Shown in pieces: positions 19,312 through 31,615 of a DNA stretch of 64,000 nt (positions are counted from its first letter, which is position 1; the number at the start of each line of letters is the position of its first letter). The DNA is from Prorocentrum cordatum (taxonomy: Eukaryota; Sar; Dinophyceae; Prorocentrales; Prorocentraceae). The notes beneath the pieces are model-generated. The model had not been told where the DNA came from and did no database searches. It saw nothing but the letters and a program-made list of their open reading frames with translations. The stretch covers positions 160,795-224,794 of the forward strand of contig CAUYUJ010004313.1 of the NCBI GenBank assembly GCA_963575745.1. Direction: 5' to 3'. The position numbers were made by a program, and so were the translations under genes.

Positions 19312-19327
19312 CCCAGATGCTCCGCGC
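19312..19327 (+). repeat. Left terminal inverted repeat of the giant element
   Basis: CCCAGATGCTCCGCGC, identical to the reverse complement of 45,332-45,347; followed by CCCCCAAAAAATGGG versus CACCAAAAAGATGGG at the other end. Confidence 0.75.
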
Positions 19328-19334
19328 CCCCAAA

Positions 19335-19560
19335 AAATGGGTAGCGTTGAACAACCTTGTCAAAAATGGGGCTCAACCGGTATAACCTGTAAGATGGGGC
19401 GCCGTGGGGTACGCTCGAACGCACAAAAATGGTGCGCGATCAGAGGAAAGATGGGGCGCGACATGCGTCGCAAAATGGGGCGCAGCTGATCCAGAGATGG
19501 GGCGCAGATGTTTGGCGATGTTGATCTGACGTTTGGCAAACGTCAGACCAACGTGCGTGC
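19335..19560. repeat. Left subterminal motif array of the giant element
   Basis: Seven or so copies of A-ATGGGGCGC-like words (AAATGGGTAGCG, AAATGGGGCTC, AAGATGGGGCGCC, AAATGGTGCGCG, AAAGATGGGGCGCG, AAATGGGGCGCAG, AGATGGGGCGCAG) at roughly 25-30 bp spacing, followed by the palindrome TCTGACGTTTGGCAAACGTC. Subterminal arrays of this kind are typical transposase-binding sites in large DNA transposons; that role is inferred. Confidence 0.65.
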
Positions 19561-19610
19561 TTGACCGTCCGACGCGTGTTATGCGTAGGGCGTTTGATCT
19601 GAGCCGCGTG

Positions 19611-19614
<4 letters not shown>

Positions 19615-19656
<42 letters not shown>

Positions 19657-19965
19657 GCATCATCAGCATCATCATCATCACCATCATCATCATCATTATC
19701 ATCATCAACATCACCAGCATCATAACCATCATCATCAGCATCATCGTCATCATCATCGCCATCATCATCATCCTCCTCCTCATCATCATCATCGTTATCC
19801 ATATGTTCATCATCATGTTCATCACAATCAACATCACGAATACATACGGCACCATCACCACCCCAATACTTGCATCACAATCACGATCAGCATCGGCATT
19901 GCCATCGTTACCAGCATCATCATTATCGCCACCACACATAGGCACCATAATCGTCATCACCGTCA
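19615..19965. repeat. ATC trinucleotide microsatellite, left
   Basis: Long ATC/ATCATC tract with interruptions. Ile/Met/Asp-rich translations are artefacts. Mirrored near the other end of the giant element at 44,690-45,000. Confidence 0.9.
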
Positions 19966-20159
19966 TCGGTCATACAGATGTTGAGAGGGATCGGGGGGAG
20001 GAGCGAAGAGGCAGGAGCGGGGATATGCATAATGCAAGTGATAAAGTGGGGGAAGGGGGGGGGCCAGAGAGGTTCGGATGATGGCGCGGACGAATTGAAT
20101 AATGAAGGCGAACGAAGGAGGAGGAGGACGACGAGGGGGGGCATTTGTTAGGTCGGGGG

Positions 20160-20330
20160 GAGGAGGATGTGGATGAAACAGAAATGGAATGACAGGCGGA
20201 TGAGGGGAGAGGCAGATGAGGAGGAGGAGGAAGAGGAGGAAGAGGAGGAGGAGGAGGAGGCGGGTGAAGATGAGGACGAGGAGGAGGCGGAGGAGGACGA
20301 GACGGAGGAGCATGAGGAAACGGTGGAGAT
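20160..20330. repeat. GGA/GAG purine-rich tract
   Basis: GAGGAGGAGGAAGAG-type purine tract downstream of gene E1. Glu-rich frames are compositional. The 19,965-20,160 interval is G-rich without a recognised gene. Confidence 0.8.
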
Positions 20331-20377
20331 TTGTTGTTGCGCCCCTCCATTGCCCGCCGTTTCTGGCGCGCTCCCAA

Positions 20378-23300
20378 TCAGTCGGCACTTGGCCGAACTA
20401 AATCGAAATAGTAGCCAATTCTCCAACGCTCGCATAATTTACACGACAGCTGGAGCAGCGGCGATCCCATCATTACTGTACTTGCGACCTTACAGATGTG
20501 ACGCATAAAATCTTCGGCTTGATAACACCACAACCACCTACAATTGATGTATTTAGTAGATTCTCCGATATGCCAGAAGTGGTGATGCTTGTTCACAATA
20601 CTCCATTTAAACTTATTTTGCGATTTAGCATCCGATGCCAACGCACTGTAAAAAACCAACGTGCGTTCAACTGCTGTCATGCATGCTTGATGCTCTTCGT
20701 CTGAAAGGTACATCCCTGCAGCCTCAATGATCTGATAGAACGTGTTCAAATTGGACGCACACGCGTCCCTCATCTGTCGCATTCTAGTACCATCGTTATA
20801 CGATGATGCCAGCGCAGCTGCAACTGGAAGCAACGCTCGCTGGGCAGCCGCCTTGGTCTTAGTAGTCATACACGAGTAGTATGCATGAGGGCTTTTCGAA
20901 TTAGACAAGAAAAAATTGAGCCCGAATCGCCCGCGCTCTGGAAACACCAGAAACACGGCTCGCAAGATGAAATGAAATTGGTCACACGTTCACGCCCCAT
21001 TCATTCCACACCACACATATGATATAATTCACCGCACGCCAAACCGTCAACCAACGCAATGCAACCACACAGCCGTATACCATGGTCAAGAAACAGCGGC
21101 GGATCAGCGACAGCTGTGGGACGACATCCTATGCCCACGCGCGCCGAGATCCTTATATAATTCTTTGATCTTTCTCCACAAGATACCGACTGCATCGGTT
21201 GCTGGACCAGCGGTCTGTTCATACACTAGTTCGTAAAATATGTTTCCCAAGACGTGGGATGCTACTCCCAAATCGACAGTGTGCATGGCGTCGGGCGCCA
21301 GCGTCGCGCCACGCACCCCCCATACATTAAACAAATGGTGGTTGAACACGTATGGTTCGGCACGTGGCCGAGTCATCCACGGGGCACGGTCCTATGGCAT
21401 GGATTTTAACAATGTCATTCATCCAACCAAACCAACCCCTCATCCTCCTTCCCCCATCCATCCATCCCCACGCCGCCACCTTGTCCTCCCTCGCATCGGT
21501 ACCCACAACCTGTTCCACCACCACCCACCTTCTCCCAATTCCCAAGAGGGGGGAGGGGGTGAGACAAATCGTAAGTTTCAAAGCCCATGGGTCCTTGTTG
21601 AAATCATTCCATGGGTTGTCGGACCTGTTCCCATCGCACGCCCAACACATCTTGACTGAATTGCTAGACGGGGCTCCCAAATGGTTGGCGTAGAATTCGA
21701 GATCACCCATGATTGCGTATACCCATGCTCTGTATGGCGTCTGGCTGTCGCACAACAGCTCTCCTGCTAATTGGGCGCGGCGGGAGCCAGCGACGAAATC
21801 CTCATTGTTCCAATCCGCCGCCCACGACGAGCAAGCCCAAGCCATGGACAATGCATTATCTTGAAGCGGTTTGGAAAACACTACGCGCCACAACGCAATG
21901 GATCAGTAATTGTCGAAACGTGAGGCGTTCGAAACCGAAAACCAGAATGACAGCCACCGACAGAAGGTTGGCGATGTATTGGGGGTCTGCGGGAAAGGCA
22001 ACGGCCGATGGTATCTTTGGATGGATGGCGGCCCTGAGCGAGGGCGTTCAAGCTCCAGCGAACGACTCGCCATATCTCGTGCCACGTGTCGTGTCCGTCG
22101 TGGTGTTTCCTCTTTGCAGTGCCACTGTACGGCCACGCCCCTATCAACAATGACAACTCTCGTGACGAGCCCCGTGCAAGCAGACCAGACATCGATATAA
22201 CCATCATTGACTCAGCAGTTAAGATCTCACCACCGTCGCCATGTATTCGCATTGGGATGGCGTGCTTCTCGCGGTCAGGGATCTTCCAAACTGGGTGTCT
22301 GCGGAGACGGGGGTCGGACCTGGAAAGGAATTAGACGAAACTGCAGACGCACACCGTGTGAATCTTGATGGGGGTAAAACCAAACCTGGGCGACGCACCT
22401 GTCATTGGTTTCAGAGCTGTAACACCGCCCCATGAGACTGGCACACGTCAGACAACCGTCATATAAACGTTTGTCTGAAGTTCCTCTGACGTTTGTCAAA
22501 CGTCAGAGAAATTTCAGACACACGTTTGTATGATGTTTCTCTGACGTTTGCCAAACGTCAGAGAAACTTCAGACAAACGTTTGTATGATGTTTATCTGAC
22601 GTTGTCAAGCGTCAGAGAAACTTCAGGCAGACGTTTGTCTGATGTACCTCTGACGTTTGTCAAACGTCAGAGAAACTTCAGGCACGCGTTTGCCTGATGT
22701 TTTTGTCGGTCACACCAATACGCCGCGTTGTCCAACGTATGCCAGACTCCAGAAACATGTCTGGGGCGCCACTTGCAGGCATTGCTTGCGAGTGGATCGC
22801 GCTGTCTACGCACGACACGTGGCTGGAGACATGCGACATCTTACGTTCAGCTCCCTGAGCCTGCTCGCACCCGCCCAAAAGGCAGGCATACGTTCCAACC
22901 CGAACGTTTCTTGAAATTCAAGCCGATGCGAATGGAACAGGCTGCTGAACATATCGCGAGGCAGCATACAATGACAATTATGCTGAATGGCTTTCAAAGT
23001 CCCTGGCTCAACGCAGCGTACTGGGAACACTTCTGGTTTAGGCAATGTTATATCTTTCAAGTACTTGCGAGTTAAATCTCGATGAATGTTCTGCTGATGT
23101 TCGCCCCAGCCCCCCATGGCCGCGATGTCTGCAATTTCCTTGACGCCCGCCATCCCGTCACGGTACGCAGCCAAACAATACCTATGCACTTCAGTGCCAT
23201 ACAAACGACCCCACGCCCAGTCTTTCAGCATGAGCGTGGATAGAGAAGACGAACTGTTGCGCTCCTCGACCTCATGGACACTATCTGAATCACAGTCGCG

Positions 23301-23405
23301 GCCATCGCCCGAGCAGGAGGCAGACGCTCCCGAGTCTGGCGTGGGGAGACGCCGCTTGGCCGCTCGCCGCAACATTATTGGGCAACCGACAGCTGCAGAT
23401 AGCAA
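20378..23405 (-). CDS. E1: multi-exon protein of a dinoflagellate repeat-associated family
   Basis: Minus strand. Exon blocks in order: 23,405-22,880 (EVHRYCLAAYRDGMAGV, EHQQNIHRDLTRKYL, CMLPRDMFSSLFHSHRL, GLERMPAFWA); 22,320-21,985 (IPMRIHGDGGEILTAES, EIWRVVRWSLNALAQG); 21,820-21,590 (RRAQLAGELLCDSQTPYR, AIMGDLEFYANHLGAP, CWACDGNRSDNPWNDF); 21,390-21,140 (PYVFNHHLFNVWGVRG, DAMHTVDLGVASHVLGN, LWRKIKELYKDLG); 20,940-20,378 (NLNTFYQIIEAAGMYLSD, SIVNKHHHFWHIGEST, CRWLWCYQAEDFMRHICKV). The block order and the signatures HGDG, CxxC, MHTVDLGV, KHH-WHI and YQ-EDFM match a large uncharacterised family that I recall as multi-copy in dinoflagellates. Introns hold repeats, including the CTGACGTTTG palindromes. 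About 600 residues if joined. Function unknown; a transposase-derived origin is possible because of position next to the left end, but unproven. Confidence 0.7.
22440..22700. repeat. CTGACGTTTGTCAAACGTCAG palindromic tandem repeat
   Basis: About four and a half units of 55-60 bp, each with CTGACGTTTG-CAAACGTCAG (palindromic), AGAAACTTCAG and ACGTTTGT-TGATGT. Lies in an intron of gene E1. Related copies are found at 19,525-19,560, 32,185-32,345, 41,175-41,240, 42,770-42,880, 42,960-43,080 and 45,075-45,125: all within the giant element, none noticed outside it. Confidence 0.8.
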
Positions 23406-24059
23406 TCCTACCCCAAACGTACAGGCCTAACAGTCGCCACATGGGCGGACACCAAAGACTGTCACCATTCATTGGATGTATATTGAACACATGGGTGGAC
23501 ACTCTAATTCTTAATGTTGTCACGATCCTACACCGACAGTCCAGGCCCGAACAGTCGCCGCGTGGGCGGAACAACACATGCTATCATCAGTCATGACATG
23601 CATAGTGAACACATGTGTGTATATATATATATGTTAAACGTTGCCAAAGTATGGTACGTGTTACACATGTGGATCGCAGCAAGCCCACCGCTCGCTATGC
23701 TCCGAGTGCTATCCTCGGGGCAGCTGTCTCACGCACTGAAAAAATGCACGCAGCTTCGCCCACGCGGCCCAGAGCACTATGAGAGGGTGCATGCAATCGG
23801 GAACCAGACGAACGCTCGTCCAACATGACGGATTCGGAACGCGCAATTATCTTCGCGCGCTCAATGGGCGAATTCGCCGCACGGCACATGTCTAGCACGG
23901 GCCGCGAGGCGCGAGGCACGACCAGCTTCGTACATTATTAGGTTCTCAATTGCTGCACTAGTCAACGAAAGATACTATGGTCGAGGGGGGATGCGACGGC
24001 CACCCTCGCTCGGCGATCCCCGCCCGCCACGCCATGCGCAGAAAGAAATCGCTGCGGCT
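23406..24059 (-). other. Interval between E1 and E2, with one exon-like block
   Basis: Contains a locally duplicated word set (ACAGTCGCC-C-TGGGCGGA, TGAACACATG-GTG at 23,425-23,620) and a TATATATA run (23,618-23,630). The minus-strand frame at about 23,910-23,790 reads LDMCRAANSPIERAKII then ARSESVMLDERSSGSRL, which is exon-like and could be the last exon of E2. Not resolved further. Confidence 0.35.
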
Positions 24060-27000
24060 GGCACGTCAGAACAAACCCGCGATGGCCAAGTTCATGGACC
24101 TGGCCTGCTTCGTGACGGCCTGGCCGTTCACCATCATTTTGATGGCCGCCTTCACGGGCGGCTTGGCGTCAGTGATGATGTCGCTGAGCTGGTTCACCAC
24201 CGTGCGTGCGCCATCGAGCACCTGGCGAGATGCGCACACATAGAGGAATTGATTCGCAGTATGAGCACCCACATGTAAAACGACATGCGCATTATGAGGA
24301 AATTAACATGGGAACTCACCCGAAACCGCGACGCACGTTCCACGATCTCAACACAAAGCGTGTTCTGAACGCCCGACAGTGGGCTGGTACCAGATGCGAC
24401 ATGCTGCACGTCGGGGGATGGGGGAGGAGGAGGATGAGGAGGAGGAGGATGCGGAGGAGGAGGAGGAGGAAGAGGAGGGGGAGGATGAGGAGGATAGAGA
24501 GACGGATGATGAGGATGCTGATGTGGATGAGGAGGAGGAGGATGAGGTGGATAATATGGACGAGGGCAGGAGGAGGAAGGCGCACCAAGTATTGGAGGAA
24601 TGGCAGGAGAAGGAAGGGATGACGAATATGGGAGGAATAGGAATATCGGATGAGGGCAGGAGGAAGATTGGTGACGAAGATTGGAGGAATAAAAATATCG
24701 GGTGTGAGCGGAGTTAGACGGAGACATGGGCGGCGGGCGATGCAGTGGGGGGAGTGACAGTCGGGGCGGGCGGAGGGTGCGGACGGGGAGGGTGTAGGAA
24801 GTTGTTTCACAACCATCCTGTGGTGTTGGGCCCTCGGTTTGAAGAGACGACGCCCCGCAGTCCTCTCCTTCCGTCCCGCCCTCCTCACTCCCCCCCTTGC
24901 CGCTGCTCTCGGCGCACTTCTCACGCGTTTCGTAGCCCCATAGGGGGTTCCACCGAAGGCACCAGTGGGGGTGTCCACATGCGGTTCCCCCACCCAGGGC
25001 AGCGCTTCGTAGCCCCATGGGGAGCTCCACCGAATGCCACAGTGGGGGTGTCCACATGCGGTTCCCCCCACCCATGGCAGCCTTTCTCAGCCACATAGGG
25101 AACTCCATCGAAGGCCCCAGTGGGGGTGTTCACATGCGGTTCCCCCACCCATGGCAGCGTTTTGTAGCCCCATAGGAGGCTCCACCGACAGCCCCAGTGG
25201 AGGTGTTCACGTGCGGCGTCCCCACCCAGGGCAGCGGTTCGTAGCCCCATAGGGCGCTCCACCGAAAGATGCGGTCCCCCCACCCATGTCAGCGTTTTGC
25301 AACCCCATAAGGAGCTACACCGAAGCCACCAGTGGGGGTGTCAACATGCGGTTCCCCCACCCAGGGCAGCGCTTCGTAGCCCCATAGGGAGATCCAAGGA
25401 AGGCCACATTGGGGGTGTTCACATGCGTTCCCCCACCCAGGGCAGCGCTTCGTAGCTCCATAGTGAGCTCCACCGAAGGCCCCCGTGGGGGTGCCCACAT
25501 GCGGTTCCCCCACCCAGGGCAGCGTTTCGCAGCCCCATAGGGGGCTCCACCGAAGGCCCCAGTGGGGGTGTCCACATGCGTTTCCCCCACCCAGGGCAAC
25601 GCTTCGTAGCCCCATAGGGGGCTCCACCGAAGGCCCCCGTGGGGGTGTCCACATGCGGTTCCCACACCCAGGGCAGCGCTTCGCAGCCCCATAGGGAGCC
25701 CCACTGTAGGCCCCGGTGGGGGTGTCCACAGGCGGTTCCCCCACCCATGGCAGCGTTTCGCAGCCCCATAGGGAGCCCCACCGAAAGCCCCAGTGAAGGT
25801 GTCCGCATGCGGTTCCCCCACCCAGGACAGCGTTTCGTGGTCCCACCGTAGGCCCCAGTGGGGGTGCTCGCATGCGGTTCCTCCACCCATGGCAACGTTT
25901 CGTGGCCCCATATGGAGCTCCACCGAAGGCCCCAGTGGGGGTATCCGCATGCGGTTCCCCCCACCCAGGGCAGCGCTTCGTAGCCCCATAGGGAGCTCCA
26001 CCGAAGGCCCCAGTGGGGGCGTTCGCATGCGTCTCCCCTACCCAGAGGTAGCGCCACTGAAACCGATATTCACAACTGCATATGGTTGGGCCCTTCGCCA
26101 GGTTATGTTTTGGGGTGACGGGATTGTTGGATGTGAAGGTGGAGTGGTTGGGCGATCGATGACCTTCTTGGCCTCCGCGAGGTCACTCTCGCTCGCCCTG
26201 GTTTGATTGCCCTTGACCGTCGCCATCAGCAGGGGGACCATTGCCTGGCGACGCACACTCTGCACTGGGGGCCCTGGGTTGAGGAGGGTGCATGGCCAAA
26301 GGTTGAGTATGTATACGTTTCATACCTCTCCATCCCGCCAAGCGGCGGGGAGGAGGGGGGTGAGACACATCCCATCCAAACTGAAATTGGATGTTGGGTC
26401 ATGGGACCACACCCGTTCTCAGAGTCCACATCTCGCGCGGGTGCGACCCATGTCCCCTCGTCCATCGCCCACTCACCGTTTCTCTACCACACCCATTCCT
26501 CTTATACGCCATATCATCCCCCTAGTGTTCCCCCCCCTACCCGCCTTCCATGCCCAACTCCCCTTCTCCTACGTGCCAATCCACCCCCCTCGCCCACCTA
26601 CTCCACATCCCTCTATTGAGACGACGGCCTCGAACGTGTCGTAGAACATCTGTGCATCGCCGAGCACCGACAGCTCGTCACACGAGGAGCGATCCCACGC
26701 CTCGACGTTGGTCACCCTCTCACGCAGCTTGATTTTCGCCGCCTTGGCTTTGCTGACGGCTGCCGCGTCCGCCTTCGCCTCGTGCGCGGGCGGACGGGGG
26801 GGGGGGGCGTGCGTCGGGGTTCGACGGGCGAATGGGGGGGGGAAACGAGGGGAGGGGGCGGCGGTGGGAGGACGAGGACATTGAAGATGGGGCGGACGGG
26901 GAGACTGGCAGGAGGGGAAGGAGAAAGAGGGGGCGGCTGGGAAATAGCGATCGAGCCGCGAGGAGCGATCGACCGAGAAACAGGGAGGATGAGCGGGAGA

Positions 27001-30000
27001 TGAGGATCGCGTCCTGTTCGTACCCCCCCTGTCATCCCCAGACGTCGGTATCGCTCGATCGATTGCCCACTCAATCGAGCTCGCTTCTCGTCCCATCCCA
27101 TCATCGGCATCATTGAATGCGCCGTCGCCTTCGCCGTGTCGCCATCCGCAGATGATCGGGCGCCGCCGCTGCGGCCACTGCCGCCGCGGCCGCGGCCGCG
27201 GCCACGGCCACCCTCACGACCCTTCTTGTTCATCAGCGGTGCGTCGGAGTCGGTGTTGTCGTCGTCGGACGAGACAATGCCCATGTTGCCCATGGACGCT
27301 TGTGGCGTTTGGTTGACAGACGTGACTCGGGTGGCTTCGTGACGACGACGACGGGGAGGGTTTGGGGGCGACGCCGCGAGTTTGGGAGAGACGACGAGGT
27401 GGCTGACAAGGGCGCGGGGCGACGACGCGGGGGTCGGCGAGAATTAGGTGGAGCGAAATGAAGAGGGGGGCTACCGAACGACATAGGAACCTGATTGGGA
27501 TAGGGCGGGCATTATAACAACGAGGGGGTAGGAAACAACGGCGCGGCGTTGCGACGGCGCGGGCCATGGAGGAAGTGCCAGGGACGACAAGCGATGGAAT
27601 GCGTCAACAACGCTAAAATCGAGTCCTCCGCGGCCATCGCCAAGGTACTTCGCCTTGCCGATGCCCGACGTGAGGGCTTCGAACTCGTCGTCCTGTAGCA
27701 TCCTCTTACCCGTGGCCGTCTGCTTCTTGGAGCGCGACATCAGCTTGCTGAACGTGTCGTCGCAGTCGAGCCATTGTTTCCGCGCGGGGTTGGCAGGGTT
27801 TTTCCGCGACTCGACAGGGTGGCAACAAACACCTCAACCATCAATCCCAGCCTGGTCGTAATCAAACTATGGTTCGGGCTGCTTTTAGTCGGCATTTAAA
27901 AACTCGGCGAATGCTTCACTGAATGCCCCCCAACGAGAATCTCCAGGGACGGGGGGGGGATCGGCGCGGGATTGATGTCTGAGTCATTGGGAGGGCGTGG
28001 CTAGAGGGCGCCCGAAACATCCAGTGCATCCAGGAACATCAATGGATTTCAGGAAAACCAATGACGACGCATCCAGCACATCCGAGACCATCCATGACCA
28101 CTCAAGGCGATGATGGCGAGGCGTCTCCGAAACATCCGAAACATATCCGAACCATCCAGGGGTTGCAGGAGCATCTAGAGCTTCAACCGTCATCCAGTGA
28201 ATACTCATCCACCACATCCGAGAACCTAGGGTAACACGCAGGGCAATGATGCCGTGTTGGTCCCGAAACATCATAAACGTATCCGAGACATCCATGGCAT
28301 CCATCAACATCCAGGGTATCCAAGAACATCCAGCGAATCATCACCCATCGCCCCTGAGAACATCCAGGGACACCCAGGGCAATGATGCTGTGTCAGCTCC
28401 GAAACACCCGAAGCGGATCCGAAAAATCCAGGGCCTCCAGGAACATACAGGGCGTCCAAGAACGCCCAGTGAGTAATCATCCTGCACATCTGAGAACATC
28501 CAGGAACACCCAGGGCAATGATGTTGTGGCGGTCCCGAAACAGTGAACATGTATCCGAACCATCCAGGGCCTCCAGGACATACCAGGCTCTACAAACGAT
28601 TCGATAACCCGAAGCTCCATCAACAGCTTGCCCTCGACCATCTCGGCGGCCTCGTCCACCCCGTACTTGTCCTCTAACTGCTTCAAGCTGAGCCAGCGCT
28701 TGTCCTGCTTGATGCTCTCGGAGTAGCCGATCGATACAGCGGTGTGCCAGAACGACTCCTCCATCTTGGGGTCCTGGCTGCCCGTCGATCATACTCTCTC
28801 TCTGCCAGTCCGTCCCCGCCCATTCTATACTGATCAAGTCCTCTGACCATGCCTGTCATCCCCTCACACAATCTACATACCAAATCGCATCGCTCATGTA
28901 ATCCACTCCGATCAACTCCCGTTATGCCGATCGGTCGGTTCGGTCGTGTCGACTATCGATCGGTCGGTTCGGTTCGGTTCGGTAGATCGATCGGTCGGTT
29001 CTGTCGAGCGGTCGGTTCGGTCGGTTCAAATCGGTCGGATCGGCTCGGTTCGTGTCGGCTACCCAGCGGTCCTTCAACCACGCCGCCAGGAGTTTCTGCT
29101 TGTTCTCGTTCTTGCGGCCGTCCTTGCTGACAGCAGCCTGGGGTCGGGGTCGCGGGGGTGGATACGAGGCGGGCGGGGGGGCCAGAACGGTAAGTGAGAC
29201 GATGATGCGTGGGATGACGAGAAGGATTTTGGGTGCGACGTGACACGCGGAACGGCACGACTACGAACATACGCGATGGTGGTAACCCTGAACGTGGATG
29301 AATAACCTACGAGACCGATTGGTATTGACACGATTGCACATAATGACAACGTGTGAGGGGGCCTCCGCGAAAGCAGCTTGCGCGTCGTCGGAGTGCTTCC
29401 TCGCCGTGCCGAAGGAACCGTACAAGCGGCGCATCTCAGCTTCGTCGAAGATCGCGCGGATCTGAGCTGGATCTTCTGGATCTCCGTGTAGGCTGAGAGC
29501 CGTCTTGTTGGTTACAGCATATAACGTTAAGAGCCGTTGTCAGAAACCAACACATTGATAATGTCACTGCCTTGTAAACATCACATACGCGCGTGTGATC
29601 ACAGCCCATCGCAACGTGACTCGACATTTCGGCACGATTACACTGACATGGCCAATGAATGTCAACATAGCACGACATGGTCAATCGTAGATGACGACAC
29701 GGCATGTCGCGTCCACGAGCATTGCACGACATAGTATAGTTGAAATCACACCACTACGTTTCCAACCCTACATCGTTGACGCTTCGCGTGTCCCCACCAG
29801 CCCATCCAGAAACGATGTGCAGGGGAGTTGAGGTGATCAGGGAAGTCGGGGAGCATGCATAATAACAAAGGGCGGGGGGAACTATCACGTACACCAAGAG
29901 GGTGAGGACGGAGAAGGCATCCCCGTCGGAGGGGGGGGGGGGGAAGAGGAGGACGAGGAGGATGAGGTGGATAATGATGAGGAGGATGGATTAGGGAGAG

Positions 30001-31615
30001 GACGACGAGGACGAGAAGGAGGGGAGGGAGCAGAGGGATGATAAGGAGGAGAAGGAGGATAATGAGGAGGAGGAGGAAGAGGGGAATGATACAGTGAAGA
30101 GGACGGCAAACCGACGAGCAAGAAACGTATTACATGGATTTATGAGATCCTCTTAAGGCTCATTGGGGGTCCCTTGTGAGCCTCTTGGGGGCCTCTTGGG
30201 CGCATCGTGGGGCCGTCTGTACGCCTCTTGGGGCGCTCTCGGGGCGCTCTCGGGGGCTGTAGGGGCGCTCGCGGGGCCATCTTGGAGGAGATCGATCGAC
30301 GAAGGCGATCCCGAATTAGCCCCCCCCCCTCGGGAACCCCAACCATCGCCTCTTGGGGCGCTCTTGGGGCGCTATTGGAACGACCTTGGGCGCTCTTGGG
30401 GCCGTGTTGGGGCTCGCTTGGGCCTCTTGTGGGGCCCTTTTGTGCCATAATGGAGCCGTCTTGAGGCCTTGGGTGGTCATCGGGAGCAAAACGGCGAGAA
30501 AGCAAACCAATGATGTTCTTAAGGTTTCGGGGCGAGTTTGGCCTCTTCGGGGCCTCCTTGGGTAGCCCTTTGGCCACGTGAAGCTGTCTTGGGGCAGTAT
30601 TTGGGCATCTTGGAACATCTTGGGAACCATCTTACGTGATCTGGCGCTATCTTGAGACATATTGGAGGTTATCTTGGGCTCTCTGACGCGCCCTTGAAGC
30701 CATATTGGGGCCAACAGAACCGTCCGACCGATCGCGAAACCCTCCGTCCAGGTCCAGGGGGGGGGGGCAGGGGGGGAGTAAACCCCTCCCCAAGCAATGG
30801 GGACGAGGGAGGGGTGGAAGAAGATATGCGCCCAGAGGGCTGGTGGGATTACGACGCGATCACCGCATGCTGCGATCCGACAGTTCGACGCGCTCATAAA
30901 CAATGATATGTCAAATCGGGTCCGATACAGTTCTTGTCGCTTCTCGAAGCTTTTGCCCTCGCACATGGCCACCAGCTTCGCGAGCGCCCTCCTGGGAGCC
31001 ACGCGCGAGAGGGGATGCGGTGGGCGGGTGGGAGCAGGAGGATGGCGACGCAGACGATGACGAGGGCGAGGGCGAGCACGGGCACGGGGGGGGGGGGGGG
31101 GCGATTGGTGAGGACGGGGGTGGGGGGGGGGGGGGGGAGGGAGGGGTCTGACGAGGACGATTAGCACAGTGAAACCATATATGGAACTCGATACTATAGG
31201 AGAAGGATGATGAAAATACATCGGCGGGGGATGAGTAAGAGGATTGGCGGGGGGGGGGGGGGGGAATAGGAACGACGACCAATACTAATAATATGAGGAC
31301 GGGGACGACGAGTACGAGGATGTGCACGGAGGGATTGCGAGGATGAGTATGAGGGGATCATGTATTCACAACGAGAGGGTCCCTTTGTCGCTGAACGGCA
31401 CGATGTCTGTAGTCGTTGCAGCGGCAGGCTTGCGCTTGAGCACGGTGTCCTCTCGGAGCGAAACGAGTGCGCGTGTGCGCATGGGAGGGGGTGGGACTGG
31501 TAATGATGTCAGTATATATGTCAGAAATACGTAACACCTAGTATGTGAGTGAAATATGAATATTTAAACACATCATATCCTTCTTCACGAAACTGCTCTT
31601 CTTCTTGGGCGCCAT
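24060..31615 (-). CDS. E2: intron-rich gene of a dinoflagellate multi-copy family
   Basis: Minus strand; exon-like blocks: 31,615-31,580 (MAPKKKSSFVKK, likely start), 31,480-31,365 (LREDTVLKRKPAAATTTD, IVPFSDKGTLSL), 31,005-30,905 (RRALAKLVAMCEGKSFEK), 29,470-29,350 (IRAIFDEAEMRRLYGSF, GTARKHSDDAQAAFAEA), 29,134-29,055 (VSKDGRKNENKQKLLAAW), 28,775-28,580 (EESFWHTAVSIGYSESIK, WLSLKQLEDKYGVDEAAE), 27,790-27,645 (WLDCDDTFSKLMSRSKK), 27,325-27,110 (GIVSSDDDNTDSDAPLMN, then an RGRGRGRGG stretch), 26,785-26,620 (KLRERVTNVEAWDRSS, LGDAQMFYDTFEAVVS), 26,290-26,150 (QSVRRQAMVPLLMATVKG), 24,255-24,060 (VVNQLSDIITDAKPPVKA, MMVNGQAVTKQARSMN). Basic start, RGG-like patch, helical charged blocks. The KRKPAAA-FSDK and L-DKYG-DEAAE words recall a multi-copy dinoflagellate family. 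Several donors look non-canonical. One intron holds a 77-bp satellite carrier. Function unknown; single-gene status is inferred. Confidence 0.55.
24410..24700. repeat. GGATGAGGA purine-rich tract in an E2 intron
   Basis: GAGGAGGAT-type purine tract next to the first 77-bp satellite carrier. Glu/Asp-rich frames are compositional. Confidence 0.75.
24832..26106 (-). repeat. 77-bp satellite carrier, copy 1 (long)
   Basis: About 14 tandem units of 77 bp (24,925-26,046), each with GGTTCCCCCACCCAGGGCAG, CGCTTCGTAGCCCCATAGGG and CTCCACCGAAGGCCCCAG. Both edges match copy 2 at 39,121-40,436 in inverse: the edge near 26,045-26,106 (GGTAGCGCCACTGAA, CCGATATTCACAACTGCA, TATGGTTGGG) and the edge near 24,832-24,925 (CTCGGTTTGAAGAGACG, GCTCTCGGCGCACTTCTC). 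A short copy with almost no 77-bp units is at 50,746-50,976. Long open frames across it come from 77-bp periodicity (231 = 3 x 77), not from a gene. Confidence 0.85.
29770..30700. repeat. Duplicated non-coding segment, copy 1 (in an E2 intron)
   Basis: Starts TTGACGCTTCGCGTGTCCCC, then ACCAGCCCATCCAGAAACG, GAGTTGAGGTGA, purine-rich GATGAGGAGGAT, then the TCTTGGGGGCC/GGGGCGCTC repeat texture, ending CATATTGGAGGTTATCTTGG. The same order occurs at 32,419-33,300. Copy 1 lies between E2 exons; copy 2 lies between E2 and E3. Confidence 0.65.
31080..31275. repeat. G-rich intronic tract
   Basis: Runs of 12-14 G at 31,087-31,100, 31,119-31,138 and 31,248-31,264, in the interval between E2 exon blocks; potentially quadruplex-forming. 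No coding signature. Confidence 0.6.

Noticed and set aside
24925-26046. Long Gly/Trp/Pro-rich frames, possibly a repeat protein, or a CRISPR-like array
   Set aside because: The 77-bp units are contiguous, with no spacers of unique sequence, and three frames are open on both strands because of the period. It is a satellite, not CRISPR nor a gene.
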